A DNA stretch of 64,000 nucleotides from Ignavibacteriales bacterium (GCA_020635285.1 JACKAB010000006.1:371501-435500), one strand, 5' to 3'. Positions 37,399 to 47,400 are shown, counted from the first letter of the stretch. Made by a program: numbers and translations. Notes: generated from the letters alone by a model not told the origin.

Positions 37399-38739
37399 TT
37401 ACATTACAGCAGGTTTTGGACTTATTGTTGCTGTTTCTGCGGATACTAAAGTTAAACCTATCATTACAATCATAATTATCATTGCAATAAATACTTGAAC
37501 CATTTCAATCACATTTTTTAATCTAAACACTGTTTCACTTTCGTAATAATTTGCCAACTGTTTAGCTGTATTTTTAATTGTACCACTTTCTTCACCAGAG
37601 TGAAATCTTGAAATTGCAGTTGTTGTGAAAACTCCGCTTGCTTCCAATGCGGTAGTCAGTCCAATACCTTTGCTTGTCATAAGTGGAATGGATACATTTT
37701 TAATTTGATTTTCAAAATATTTGTTGCCGGTTGCTTCTGCCGCAATTCTAATTGGTTCAATACTATCAGCCGAGCCGGTGTATAAAGTATAGAATACACG
37801 GCAAAATACTTCAATATTTGTTTTATGAACCAATGATCCCATAACAGGTATTTTCATCATATATTGGTCCATCCATAGTTTGCCTTTTTCCGTTTTACCA
37901 AAACGCCACAAAGCTAATGGTGGTAATACAAACGCTAATGTTAACAAAATTGGATTTGCAAGAATAAAATCACTAAAATCTAGTGTAGCCGCTGTCATTG
38001 GTGGAAGTGGAATATCAAACTTTAGGAATAATTTTGCAGTTTCTGGAAATATGTACCCTACGTAAAACAAAACGGCTAGTGCCAAAATGAATAAGGTAAT
38101 CATTGGGGTAATAAGAGCACTTCTTAAATTCTTTTTAAATTCTTGTTGCCTTTCCAAGAATTTTGCAGTTGCTCTATAAATTTCAGTCATGTTACCGCTT
38201 TTTGAAGCTAGGCCAAGCATGTAAGCAGTAAACTTACCAAAAACGCCTTCGTACTTTAAATAGACTGTTTCACTATCTGCGCCTTTCTTAAGTTCGTTGT
38301 TTATTTGCTTTAAGGTTTCTCTAAGTGCTTTATTTTCTAAATCATTTTGTAACAATGTCATAATTTCACTAAAGGGAAGCTTTTGTTCCATTAATTCAGC
38401 GCTTATTTTAACATATGAAACTATCTCTTGCATAGGTGGTTTCATATTAAAATCTAAAAGTTTTTTGTTGACAGAAACTACTTGATAGCCAAGTTTTGTA
38501 AGTGCTTGAGTTACTTCTAGTTTATTAAACGCTTTTTGCTCGCCAGAAAATGGTTTTTCGTTTCCTTTTCTTACTTTAAAAATAAAAGTAGATTTTTTTT
38601 CAATAGATTTTGTTTTAAGTCCATGCTTGGAAACAAGTTCTTGAATTTTCTTTTTACCTGCAGAAAAATTTGGTGCACTAATTGTTCCAGAAATGGTTTG
38701 ACCATTTGCTTTTAAAGCATTAAAACGTAATTCTATCAT
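37399..38739 (-). CDS. pilC: Type IV pilus inner-membrane platform protein PilC
   Basis: 446 residues with two T2SS_F repeats. The N-terminal soluble region (about 1-70) is the usual PilC head. Repeat 1 spans about 100-220 and ends in LITPMITLFILALAVLFYVG; repeat 2 ends in VQVFIAMIIMIVMIGLTLVS. Signature pieces include LGLASKSGNMTEIYRATAKF and FHSGEESGTIKNTAKQLANY (GExSG motifs). PilC sits in the inner membrane and couples PilB/PilT rotation to pilin insertion. The frame is intact. It follows the first pilin gene, with a terminator-like hairpin between them. Confidence 0.93.
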   Translation of the reverse strand: MIELRFNALKANGQTISGTISAPNFSAGKKKIQELVSKHGLKTKSIEKKSTFIFKVRKGNEKPFSGEQKAFNKLEVTQALTKLGYQVVSVNKKLLDFNMKPPMQEIVSYVKISAELMEQKLPFSEIMTLLQNDLENKALRETLKQINNELKKGADSETVYLKYEGVFGKFTAYMLGLASKSGNMTEIYRATAKFLERQQEFKKNLRSALITPMITLFILALAVLFYVGYIFPETAKLFLKFDIPLPPMTAATLDFSDFILANPILLTLAFVLPPLALWRFGKTEKGKLWMDQYMMKIPVMGSLVHKTNIEVFCRVFYTLYTGSADSIEPIRIAAEATGNKYFENQIKNVSIPLMTSKGIGLTTALEASGVFTTTAISRFHSGEESGTIKNTAKQLANYYESETVFRLKNVIEMVQVFIAMIIMIVMIGLTLVSAETATISPKPAVM

Positions 38740-38779
38740 GGCTATTTTCTTCTTTAATCTTACATTTTTTTTAAGAAAG

Positions 38780-38818
38780 AAGGCTAATAAAACTTTTTTA
38801 AATCGCCTTATTAGCCTT
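38780..38818 (-). terminator. Terminator/attenuator between pilin 1 and pilC
   Basis: An 11-bp stem, AAGGCTAATAA / TTATTAGCCTT, in the 133-bp gap between the pilin gene (stop 38873) and pilC (start 38739), with a T-rich stretch after it on the minus strand. It would let abundant pilin transcripts stop while a minority read into the assembly genes. Confidence 0.7.
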
Positions 38819-38872
38819 ACAATTAATTAAGAACTTTTAACAATCTAATAATCGAATTAAAATTCAATTATT

Positions 38873-39280
38873 TTAGAAGTTTGAGAAAGTAGTTGTATCA
38901 ATTTGATTTTTACTAACTTTCATGGTTACAGTAAATGGTTGAGCACCGTCTGCTCCAGTTTCTGTTGATGTAGCAGTAAATGTAATAGAGCCATTTGCAC
39001 CGGCAACTATTGTTGGATTTGCCATAGCTGCACTCATGTTAGCTGTTTGTCTAAGTGTACTTGGAATTGTAAATCCAGTGAATGAATTTCCTCCACCACC
39101 CATTGCGGTTGGTTTTCTGAAATGTTGTTGAGCCATTGCTGCAACTGTTGTTAAGTCTGCAATAATTGCATCTCTGTTAGCATTTTTACTGCTTGCTGTA
39201 AATACGTTGATACCTACAACTACTGCGATACCAACTATGATAACGCCTAATACGATTAATAATAACTGCTGTTGACCCAT
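38873..39280 (-). CDS. Type IV pilin-like major subunit, MGQQQL type
   Basis: 135 residues. A very short leader, MGQQQ, precedes a long hydrophobic helix (LLLIVLGVIIVGIAVVVG), then a charged alpha1 C-half and a small beta domain with HFRKPTAMGGGGNSFTGFTI. A Gly before the helix matches a prepilin peptidase site, but the usual Glu at mature position 5 is absent. The helix followed by a Gly-rich loop suggests a small pilin. It heads the pilus operon with its own promoter region, an AGGAG Shine-Dalgarno and a downstream hairpin, as expected for a major subunit. No prepilin peptidase gene is in the window. Confidence 0.78.
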   Translation of the reverse strand: MGQQQLLLIVLGVIIVGIAVVVGINVFTASSKNANRDAIIADLTTVAAMAQQHFRKPTAMGGGGNSFTGFTIPSTLRQTANMSAAMANPTIVAGANGSITFTATSTETGADGAQPFTVTMKVSKNQIDTTTFSNF

Positions 39281-39341
39281 TAGTTTAACTCCTTTTGTTT
39301 GTTAATGGTTATGTTTTTGGTTAAATGTTGCTTTAACTAGA

Positions 39342-39356
39342 GAAATAAATGTGCCA
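39342..39356 (-). promoter_or_regulatory. -24/-12-like (sigma-54 type) element upstream of pilin 1
   Basis: The minus strand reads TGGCACATTTATTTC. The consensus is TGGCACG-N4-TTGC, so the only important mismatch is T for G in the -12 GC. The predicted start near 39331 gives a leader of about 51 nt. An alternative sigma-70-like reading uses TATAAA at 39364-39359. Confidence 0.45.
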
Positions 39357-39386
39357 ACTTTATAAACTTGTAATTTTGACTGAATT

Positions 39387-39403
39387 AGTGATTTAGATCA
39401 CAT
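39387..39403. promoter_or_regulatory. CRP/FNR-type palindrome upstream of pilin 1
   Basis: The minus strand reads TGTGATCTAAATCACT, matching TGTGA-N6-TCACA at nine of ten key positions. The centre lies about 64 bp above the predicted sigma-54 start, or about 42 bp above a sigma-70-like start. Similar sites lie upstream of pilin 2 and of the lipoprotein/DUF4159 pair. Confidence 0.55.
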
Positions 39404-39513
39404 AGGTGTGTATAATTATGAAGCACTGATGGCTAATATTGTTAAATATATCAAAATGGAACAGTAAGATTGAAATTGAGTGGTAATTATTACAGGTAAA
39501 TTTAACCTAATTT

Positions 39514-39896
39514 CTAATTGATTATTGTTGTTGCGTAATCCATTGGTGTAACAATTAACTCAACTTTAACTGAATCTGTACCGTTTGCAATTTCATTTCC
39601 GGTACCGGTAATTTTTACTTCTGTAGAAGAAGTTACATTTGCTTTGAATGAACCAACTTCAGTTGTTGAGTATTCTCTTGGTATTTTGTAACCATTAAAT
39701 GAGTTTCCGCCACCACCAAAAGATGTCGGCTTTCTGAAATAAAGCTGTGCATCGCTTGCCAATTGAATACATTCATTTATTACTTCAGTTCGTTTTTGAT
39801 CAATAGCGTTAGCGTTAAATACTCCAATACCAACTACAATTGCTACTCCAACCAGAATTACACCAAGCATTATTAAAAAAGTTGTTGCTGACCCAT
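39514..39896 (-). CDS. Type IV pilin-like second subunit, MGQQQL type (start region frameshifted)
   Basis: The unbroken reading begins at 39948 with an implausible hydrophilic N-terminus. Adding one T to a six-T run near 39876 gives ATG at 39896 with MGQQQLFLIMLGVILVGVAI, the same start as the neighbouring pilin. The rest is colinear with pilin 1: YFRKPTSFGGGGNSFNGYKI, then a divergent beta tail. About 127 residues. The two are tandem paralogues, probably a major and a minor subunit or two alternative subunits. It has its own upstream palindrome and -24/-12-like element. Confidence 0.75.
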
Positions 39897-39951
39897 CTAT
39901 ATTTCCCCAAAAAAATTTTAAATATGAATTAAATAAATAACTATTCATATA

Positions 39952-39966
39952 ACAAGTATCTTGCCA
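39952..39966 (-). promoter_or_regulatory. -24/-12-like (sigma-54 type) element upstream of pilin 2
   Basis: The minus strand reads TGGCAAGATACTTGT; the consensus TGGCACG-N4-TTGC is matched except for A at the end of TGGCAC and T for the final C. The predicted start near 39941 gives a leader of about 45 nt, close to that of pilin 1. Confidence 0.42.
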
Positions 39967-40017
39967 GATATTATCGTAAATAATAAGAAGATATTAAGTT
40001 GGTCTGTACTAAATTTT

Positions 40018-40033
40018 TGTGATTTACATCATA
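40018..40033. promoter_or_regulatory. CRP/FNR-type palindrome upstream of pilin 2
   Basis: The plus strand reads TGTGATTTACATCATA, eight of ten matches to TGTGA-N6-TCACA. The centre lies about 85 bp above the sigma-54-like start; a TAATAT hexamer at 39996-39991 would instead put it at -41.5 of a sigma-70 start. The rest of the 39897-40201 gap holds only the aspS terminator. Confidence 0.5.
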
Positions 40034-40054
40034 ATAATTAATTATAGCGGGATA

Positions 40055-40084
40055 TTAAAAATCGCAGACTGTATTGTCTGCGAT
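40055..40084 (-). terminator. Terminator downstream of aspS
   Basis: A nine-base perfect stem, ATCGCAGAC / GTCTGCGAT, with loop AATACA and a T-rich tail on the minus strand. It lies about 118 bases after the aspS stop, upstream of the pilin 2 promoter. Confidence 0.85.
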
Positions 40085-40201
40085 ATAATGATAATTCGAT
40101 TTGAGCTTTAATTTACTAACAAAAATATAATTGTCTCAATATTGCAGAGCTTTATTTCTTTATTTTAAGTATAAATAAATCAATCCTATTTGAGTTACTT
40201 T

Positions 40202-41971
40202 CTATTTTCGTAATTTTATATGCAATTCTCTTAATTGTTCTTCACTAACTTTTGAAGGTGCTTCATCCATTAATGATAAACCACTTGTAGTTTTAGGAAA
40301 AGCTATTAAATCTCTGATTGAGTTTTCTTCTGTAAATAACATAACCATTCTATCTAACCCAAATGCAATTCCACCATGAGGTGGAGCTCCATATTGAAAA
40401 GCGTTCATTAAAAAGCCGAATTTTTCTTAGCTTCTTCTTCAGAAATTCCTAATGCCGTAAACATTTTTGCCTGTAATTCTGAATTAAAAATTCTCATACT
40501 TCCGCCAGCAATTTCATTTCCATTCATAACTAAATCATAAGCACGTGCATGCACTTTTGCGGGTTCACTTTCTAAATATTTTACATCTTCATTTAAAGGA
40601 GAGGTAAATGGATGATGCATTGCATAAAATCTTTGTGTTTCATCATCCCATTCAAATAAAGGAAATTTAGTAACCCAAATCAACTCATCTTCCGTCAGAT
40701 TTACTTTTAGGTCTAATCTCTTAGCCATTTCAAGTCGTAAATTACCCATGATTGGTAAAGCTTTTTGTTTAGGTCCTGATAGAATTAAGACTAAATCACC
40801 AACTTTTGCATTTAGGCTGCCAATAATGTTATTTTTTTCTTCATCCGTTAAAAACTTAGAAATAGGAGCTTCCAATCCATCTTCTTTTACGCGCATCCAA
40901 ATTAAACCGCCTGCTCCAAGTTTTTTTACAAATTCTGTTAAAACATCAAGCTGATTTCTTGTATAATCTCCACAACCTTTTTGCAAGTAAGGATGTAATT
41001 ATTCCGCCATTATCTAAAGTATCTTTAAAAACTCTAAATTCTGATTTTTTAAATACGTTATTAAACGTCACCATTTCCATTCCGTAACGTGTATCTGGTT
41101 TATCACTTCCATACTTTTCTAATGCTTCTTCATAAGTAAATCTTTTTTAATGGCGTTTTAAGTTCTTTTCCTTTTAAATCTCTAAACAATTCTTTTCATC
41201 AACCCTTCAACCATTTCATGAATTGTCTCTTCATTAATAAAAGACATTTCAACGTCAATCTGGGTAAACTCTGGTTGTCTATCAGCTCTTAAATCTTCAT
41301 CTCTAAAACATTTTACTATTTGGAAATACCTATCATAACCGGAAACCATTAACAATTGTTTATAAGTTTGGGGCGATTGCGGTAAAGCGTAAAACTGCCT
41401 TTATGCACTCTACTTGGTACTAAAAAGTCTCTAGCCCTTCAGGTGTACTTTTCATTAGCACTGGAGTTTCAACCTCAATAAAATCTTGTGTGTCAAAATA
41501 TTTTCTAACTATTTGATAGAATTTATGTCGAAGCAAAAGATTTTTCTGCATTCTTGAACGGCGCAAATCTAAATATCTATATTTTAATCTTAGTTCTTCG
41601 CTAACATCAATATTATCTTTAATTGGAAATGGAGGAGTTTTTTGCTTCATTCAATATTATTAACTTATCAACCATAACATCAACAGTACCGGTTGCAAGA
41701 TTTGGATTTTCAGTTCCTTCTGGTCTTTTCCTTACTTTCCTTCAATTGAAATTACAAATTCACTTCGTAAGGATTTACCTAGTTCATGCGAATCTTTATT
41801 ATAAGTTGGCTCAAAAACTACCTGGGTAATTCCGTATCTATCACGCAAATCTATAAAGATTACTCCGCCAAGGTCCCTGCGGTTATCAACCCAGCCATTT
41901 AGGGTAATTGTTTCGCCTATATTTTTTTCTCTTAAATCATTGCACGTATGCGTGCGGATTTTAAATTCCAT
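40202..41971 (-). pseudogene. aspS: Aspartyl-tRNA synthetase (intact length, broken by several frameshifts)
   Basis: About 590 residues over at least five frames, the usual length of bacterial AspRS, which charges tRNA-Asp with aspartate. The N-terminal OB-fold is at 41732-41971 (LNGWVDNRRDLGGVIFIDLR). The class II motif 1 region is at 41420-41650 (LRLKYRYLDLRRSRMQ, FIEVETPVLMKSTPEGL). The bacterial GAD insertion is at 40408-40986 (LIWMRVKEDGLEAPISKFL), with HHPFTSPLNED after it. The C-terminal motif 3 is at 40202-40408 (GAPPHGGIAFGLDRMVMLF). An essential single-copy gene with preserved motifs in several frames is strong evidence of consensus indels rather than gene loss. Confidence 0.88.
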
Positions 41972-42058
41972 TAATTTTTTTTCAATTATAGTTTTTTAAT
42001 TTAGCTTGCTAAAATAGGTAAATAGAGGTCGTTATTCAATATAGAGATGTTTAAAATA

Positions 42059-42088
42059 AAAAAAGTCCAGCATATGCCAGACTTTTTA
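42059..42088. terminator. Bidirectional-looking terminator between the Ig-like lipoprotein gene and aspS
   Basis: AAAAAGTC pairs with GACTTTTT, with an inner GCATATGC dyad; T-runs flank both sides. It starts about 23 bases after the lipoprotein stop. Confidence 0.8.
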
Positions 42089-42110
42089 TACTTCAATTTG
42101 AATAAAAATC

Positions 42111-43520
42111 TTATCTGGTCATTCCGGAAGCAGAAACACTTGCGCCACCATTTGGTCCACTTACATTTATTGTAACAGTTATAGCGGCAGGTGTTACTTC
42201 GTCTATTTTTGTATCTTGAACAACAAACGAAAAATTAGTATATCCACTTTGTGTGTCAGGCATCAGAACTTGAACATCCCCTGCTGCACCGGCATCACCA
42301 TCTGTAGTAACTACTACATTATAATTACTTCCTGAAGCTAAAGGATTACCAAACTCATCCTTGACAGAGTAAGTAAAGGACTGTGCACCACCATTTGCAA
42401 TGTCTATGGTTGTTGGTGAAAGTGTTAATACCGGATACCCCGAGTATAGAATTCTTGTTTTAGTCGTAATTTCTTCTTCCGCCTCATTAATTGTGGTTGC
42501 ATGAGCAAAGAAAAATCCCGGGCCATAAGTTTGATCGTTTGGTAAAGGATTTCCTGATATAAGTCTAACGCTAGCTACACCCATATCATTTGTCAATGAA
42601 GAACCCCCAATTATTGCCGCATCTGAATTAAAATAGACAGAACTTCCCTCTCTAACTGGATTTGAATATTTATCACCAACAAGCACTGTAATTGTGGCTT
42701 CTCCATTAATTAAATGGTAATACGGATAATTTAACTTATCAGATCCGATGCTAAAATGCGCTTGATCTGGGAAACCACCATGAATAGTAATATTAACGGG
42801 TTTTGATGAAATTGGTTTTCCATCAACAACTGCTTCAGCAATAATTTGTGCAACTCCTGCCTTTGTCCCAGTATTCATAGATACGGAAACTTTTCCCAAA
42901 GCATTACTGATTATTGATGAAGGGTATAAATACTCACCACCATTTGGAGCAGAACCGAATCTAAAACTTACTTCTATGGCATTGTCTTCTCCAATAACAA
43001 CGCCGCTAGAATCCATAATTTCAAAAGCTATTTGAGCGCTTTCAATTGAACCGCTTTCTTTTACCCCAATAAAATCAGCACTTTGTGAGTAAATATAAAT
43101 TGATGCAGCTCTTCCGGAAAATCCTCCGGCGTTTGAGCTTTCATCTCTCTGTAATTGAAAAAGTGGAACTGTCACTTCAGATTTTGCAATTGCAAAAACT
43201 GTAGTTGTATCTCTAAAATATCCAGCTTTAAAAACAATTATTGTTAAATCTGTATCAGAATCCAGTTCGAAAGATGCTGTAAATTTCCCATCATCTCCTG
43301 TTGTGGCACCTTTTACTGTTGTTCCATCTGTAATTTTAATAATTGCTCCCGATAACGCATCGCCACTTTCTGCAGCAACAACAGTTCCATTAAGAACAGT
43401 TGCATCAACTGTAGCTGTTGAATCAGTTGGATCTGTTGTGTCTGTTGTTTTAGAATCACAACTAATTAAAAATGCGCTTAACAGTAAAGCAAGAACAAAT
43501 AAAATATGTTTTCTTTTCAT
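42111..43520 (-). CDS. Lipoprotein with carboxypeptidase-regulatory-like and bacterial Ig-like domains
   Basis: 469 residues. The signal peptide ends in lipobox LISC with the lipidated Cys at 21, then a Thr/Asp-rich linker. About 40-125 is a CarboxypepD_reg-like beta sandwich (LNGTVVAAESGDALSGAIIK). Farther on are two or three Big-type Ig-like domains (for example ITVLVGDKYSNPVREGSSVY and FTYSVKDEFGNPLASGSNYN). It probably sits at the outer membrane or cell surface as an adhesive or structural protein. Transcribed alone. Its promoter region has a perfect CRP-type palindrome farther up and an element shared with the 19148 aminotransferase gene. Confidence 0.82.
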   Translation of the reverse strand: MKRKHILFVLALLLSAFLISCDSKTTDTTDPTDSTATVDATVLNGTVVAAESGDALSGAIIKITDGTTVKGATTGDDGKFTASFELDSDTDLTIIVFKAGYFRDTTTVFAIAKSEVTVPLFQLQRDESSNAGGFSGRAASIYIYSQSADFIGVKESGSIESAQIAFEIMDSSGVVIGEDNAIEVSFRFGSAPNGGEYLYPSSIISNALGKVSVSMNTGTKAGVAQIIAEAVVDGKPISSKPVNITIHGGFPDQAHFSIGSDKLNYPYYHLINGEATITVLVGDKYSNPVREGSSVYFNSDAAIIGGSSLTNDMGVASVRLISGNPLPNDQTYGPGFFFAHATTINEAEEEITTKTRILYSGYPVLTLSPTTIDIANGGAQSFTYSVKDEFGNPLASGSNYNVVVTTDGDAGAAGDVQVLMPDTQSGYTNFSFVVQDTKIDEVTPAAITVTINVSGPNGGASVSASGMTR

Positions 43521-43533
43521 GGTAGTGTCTTTT

Positions 43534-43572
43534 ATTTATTGGTTTAAATAGTATATTCCATAATCGACTTAA
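43534..43572 (-). promoter_or_regulatory. Upstream element shared with the 19148 aminotransferase gene
   Basis: The plus strand reads ATTTATTGGTTTAA (43534-43547), 16 other bases, then TCGACTTAA (43564-43572). The first word ends about 13 bases above the lipoprotein start codon. At 19164-19186 the same words are directly joined. Confidence 0.4.
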
Positions 43573-43726
43573 CTTTTATTTAGTTAAGCAATTATTTTAA
43601 TTTTATATTTTTTTTTTTTCTGGGACAATCTATTTTCTTTATTGAAACATTCTTTTACAAATTTTGGTAAAATTTTTAGTCAAAATGTATTTAAAAGAAA
43701 CACACAAGTAAAATTTACCAGATCAT

Positions 43727-43742
43727 TGTGATATAGCTCACA
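43727..43742. promoter_or_regulatory. Perfect CRP-type palindrome
   Basis: TGTGATATAGCTCACA matches TGTGA-N6-TCACA at all ten consensus positions. It sits in the 312-bp gap between the lipoprotein gene (minus, start 43520) and the DUF4159 gene (plus, start 43833), so it could serve either. No convincing -10 sits at a canonical distance on either side. The gap also holds a long T-run at 43608-43619 and nothing else recognisable. Confidence 0.6.
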
Positions 43743-43832
43743 CAAATAAATAGGAAACATTTTGGGCGCGCAATAGTTAAAATCAATATTTTTAGTTTTT
43801 GTAATTTTTTGCTCAAATATTATTTATCAACT

Positions 43833-44490
43833 ATGAAAAATTTTCTTATACTATTAATAATATCTATGACGAGTATTTCATATTCTCAAACATCTCCATT
43901 TTTTGAGATTGCTAGAGTAAAATATTCCGGCGGGGGTGATTGGTATAATGATCCTTCTGCAGAAGTTAATTTATTAAATTTTATCTCAGAGAATACAAAT
44001 ATTAAAACAAATGCTGTTTACAAATTTGCGGATGTTGAAACTAACGAAATTTTTAGCTATCCATTTTTATTTTTTAACCGGTCACGGCAACATTATTTTT
44101 ACTGATAAAAGCATTAAACTTTTACAAGACTATTTAAGTAATGGCGGATTTTTTATACGTAGACGACGATTACGGATTAGACAATAGTTTTAGAAGAGAA
44201 TTAAAAAAGTATTTCCAAATAATGATTTAGTTGAGCTTCCTTTTGATCATGAAATTTATAATACATTTTATAAATTTGAAAGTGGCCCGCCAAAAACTCA
44301 CGAACATGACAACAAATCACCACGTGGATATGGTTTGTTTTTTGGCAATAGGATGGTAATTTTTTATACAGTAGAAAGTAATCCGAGTGATGGATGGGCA
44401 AATGCTGATGTGCACAATGACCCACCAACTAAAAGAGAAGAAGCACTAAAGTTTGGCACCAACATTATAATTTATGCACTTTCAAATTAA
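43833..44490 (+). pseudogene. DUF4159-domain secreted protein (frameshifted)
   Basis: About 218 residues when joined. A signal peptide starts at MKNFLILLIISMTSISYS (ATG at 43833; an upstream TTG reading is unlikely). Then PFFEIARVKYSGGGDWYNDP, LTGHGNIIFTDKSIKLLQDY, LYVDDDYGLDNSFRRELKK, ELPFDHEIYNTFYKF, SPRGYGLFFGNRMVIFYTVE and EALKFGTNIIIYALSN. These are the conserved blocks of DUF4159, a Rossmann-like family often beside MoxR/DUF58/DUF4175 genes. Function unknown. It precedes the DUF4175 gene by six bases. Breaks at about 44075, 44150 and 44205. Confidence 0.75.
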
Positions 44491-44496
44491 ATAAGA

Positions 44497-47400
44497 ATGA
44501 AACAAAACGAATCAAATATAAATTTGCTTGTCGGCAAACTTTCTAATTATATAAAGCATCTTTATAAAAGAGATATTTTTTGTTGGAATCTTAAAATCAT
44601 TAAGTATAATTCTTTTGATGTATCTAATTTTTAGTTTTTTAGAATCGTTATTTTTTTTAATACCTCAGTTCGACTGATATTTTTGATTACTTTGTTTTTA
44701 GATTTAATTCTATTGCTCCTTCCTACTTTTAGATTAATTATTAAACTTTTCAAATCACCTAAGTTAAATGAAATTGAAACTTCTGCGGCAGTAATTGGTT
44801 ATCACTTCCCGGAAGTTAAAGACAGACTGATAAATTCAATTCAACTTATAAAGCATAAAGATGAATCAAATTCTGAAGAATTAACAAATGCTGCACATTT
44901 TTAAAACGTTCAATTCTGTAGAAAATCTAAACTTTCAAAAAGTGATAAACTATTCACGGCTTAAATTTTTTTTTTAAAGTTAGCTGGATTAACAATATTT
45001 TAACTTTTACAATATTTAATACATTAAATAAAGATATAAGAAGCGCTTCTTACCGGTTATTAAATTTTAATACTACTTTTATAAAACCCAATGAATTCAG
45101 CTTAAAATTGTTACCCGGAAATTTAGAAATTAAGAAGAACGAAGATCTTGATATCAAAATTTTAGCTAGCGGAAATCCACCCAAAACCATTGATGTTTTT
45201 ACAAAGGATTTATTTCAATCAGAATTTACTTCACAAAATGTTATTCTTGATTCAAATAATACCTATCAATTAAGACTTAGAAATATTAAAAATTCATTTT
45301 CCTATTTTGCTGGAAATGACAGAGTAAAAACCGATACTTACCAAATTAACGTAACCTCCCCACCTCAAATAAGTGGATTAACGATTGAAATTATTCCTCC
45401 AAATTATTCGCGGCTTCCAAAAGTAATTCAAAATGATAATGGCAATTTAAATGTTTTGAAAGGGACTAAAATTAATTTTGATTTAACTTCCTCAAAATTA
45501 TTATCAAAAGCTACAATTATAACCAGCGATAGTACAAATAAAGAATTTGAAGTTACTAAGAATTCTGCCAAAGGCTCGCTTCTCATCAAAAAAAATTAGA
45601 ATATTATTTTGAAATATATGATTCTACCAATAACAAAAATGAAAATCCAATTAAATATTCAATTGCTATTACTCTCCTGATAATTTTCCAGAAATTGAAG
45701 TTACAAATCCCAAACAATATTCTTTACTTCCTCAAAATGATTTGATGAGTATAAATTATAACATTAAAGATGATTTTGGTTTTGCAAAATGTCTCCTTAA
45801 ATATAATGTTTCTAAAGAAAAAGAAATGTCTTCCTCCGATGAAAACTTTAGATCTTTAAACCTCTCGATTAGCAAAACAGAGTTGGAGCAAACACTTTTT
45901 ACAATTGGGATTTAACAAAATTATTTTTGAAGGAAAATGAAATAGTAACTTTTATTTAGAGATTTTTGATAACGACAATATAAATGGACCTAAATCAACC
46001 CGAAGCAATATTTTTAAAATCCGGGTTCCAACTTTAAATGAACTTTTTGCAGAGGTTGAAAATACTCAAGACAATGCAATTGATGATTTAGCAAAAACTA
46101 TGAAAGATGCCGAGGAACTAAAAACTGAACTAGCTGAATTACAAAATGAACTTAAACAGAATGAAAAGAAAATTGATTGGAATGAAAAAGAAAAAATTGA
46201 ACAAGCTGCAAATAAATTTGAAGAAGTAACTAAAAATATTGAAGAGGTAAAAGAGAAAAACTAGAAGAAATGCAAAACAAAATGATGGAAAATAATTTGC
46301 TTTCTGAAGAAACAATGAAAAAATATGATGAACTTCAAGATTTATTAGATGAATTGACCAGTGATGAAATGAAAAAAGCAATGGAAGAAATGCAGAACTC
46401 TTTGAAAGATATGATGAGAGATAAAGTGCAGAACTCATTGGAGAATTTGACAGAAAATGAAAAAATGTTTCAGAAAAGTATTGAGCGGACGCTGAATTTA
46501 TTGAAGAAAATACAGATCGAGCAAAAAATGGATGAACTAATTAAGCGGACTGAAAATATTGTAGATAATTTAGATAAACAAAAAGAGAAAACAGAAAAAG
46601 CTAAAAATGAAAACTCTGATAGACCAAATAATGAATTAAATGAACAGCAGAAAAATTTAGATGAACAAATGAAAAATCTTAAAAACGAAATGGAAAAGTT
46701 GAATGAAAAAATGAAAGAAGTTTCTGATACGCCTCAGAAAGAAATGGAAGATTTAAATAAGGAATTTAGTGAACAAAAAAATGAAGATCTTTCAGAAAAA
46801 GCTATGCAGGAATTACAAAAACCAAATTTTCAAGAGGCTTTGAAAAATCAAAATCAGCTATCGAAAAATATGCAAAAAATGAAAAATGATTTACAGCAAA
46901 TGCAGCAACAGATGCAGCAGCAAAATCAAAATGTTGTTATGCAAAATATGTTGAAATCAATTAATAATATTTTGGATGTTTCAAAAGAACAAGAAAAATT
47001 AAAGAATAAATCTGAGTCTTCCCTTTCTCAACAAAATGATTATTCAGACGCCATGAAAAGCCAAATGGATCTTGAACAAAATTTAGATAATATTTATAAA
47101 CAGCTCGAAACCCTTTCCCAAAAGACTTTTGCAATTAGTCCGGAAATGGGCAAAGCTCTTGGCGATGCTAAGAAAAACATGAATGAAGCACTTCAAGGAT
47201 TACAAAATAAAAATGGTCAGGGTTCTTCAAAGGAGCAAGGCGAAGCAATGCAAAGTTTAAATGAAGCTGCCTCCCTAATGCAAAATGCTTTACAAAATAT
47301 GATGCAAGGCGGCGGAGATGGCGGTGGCGGAATGATGTCACTTATGCAGCAGCTTCAGCAAATGGCTCAACAACAAATGGGCTTAAATCAACAAACACAA

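Noticed and set aside
39897..39948. N-terminus MNSYLFNSYLKFF of pilin 2
   Set aside because: One missing T explains it; the alternative frame gives the MGQQQL start shared with pilin 1.
46139..46438. Antisense ORF rich in Phe/Leu resembling a membrane protein
   Set aside because: Shadow of the Lys/Glu-rich coiled coil on the other strand.
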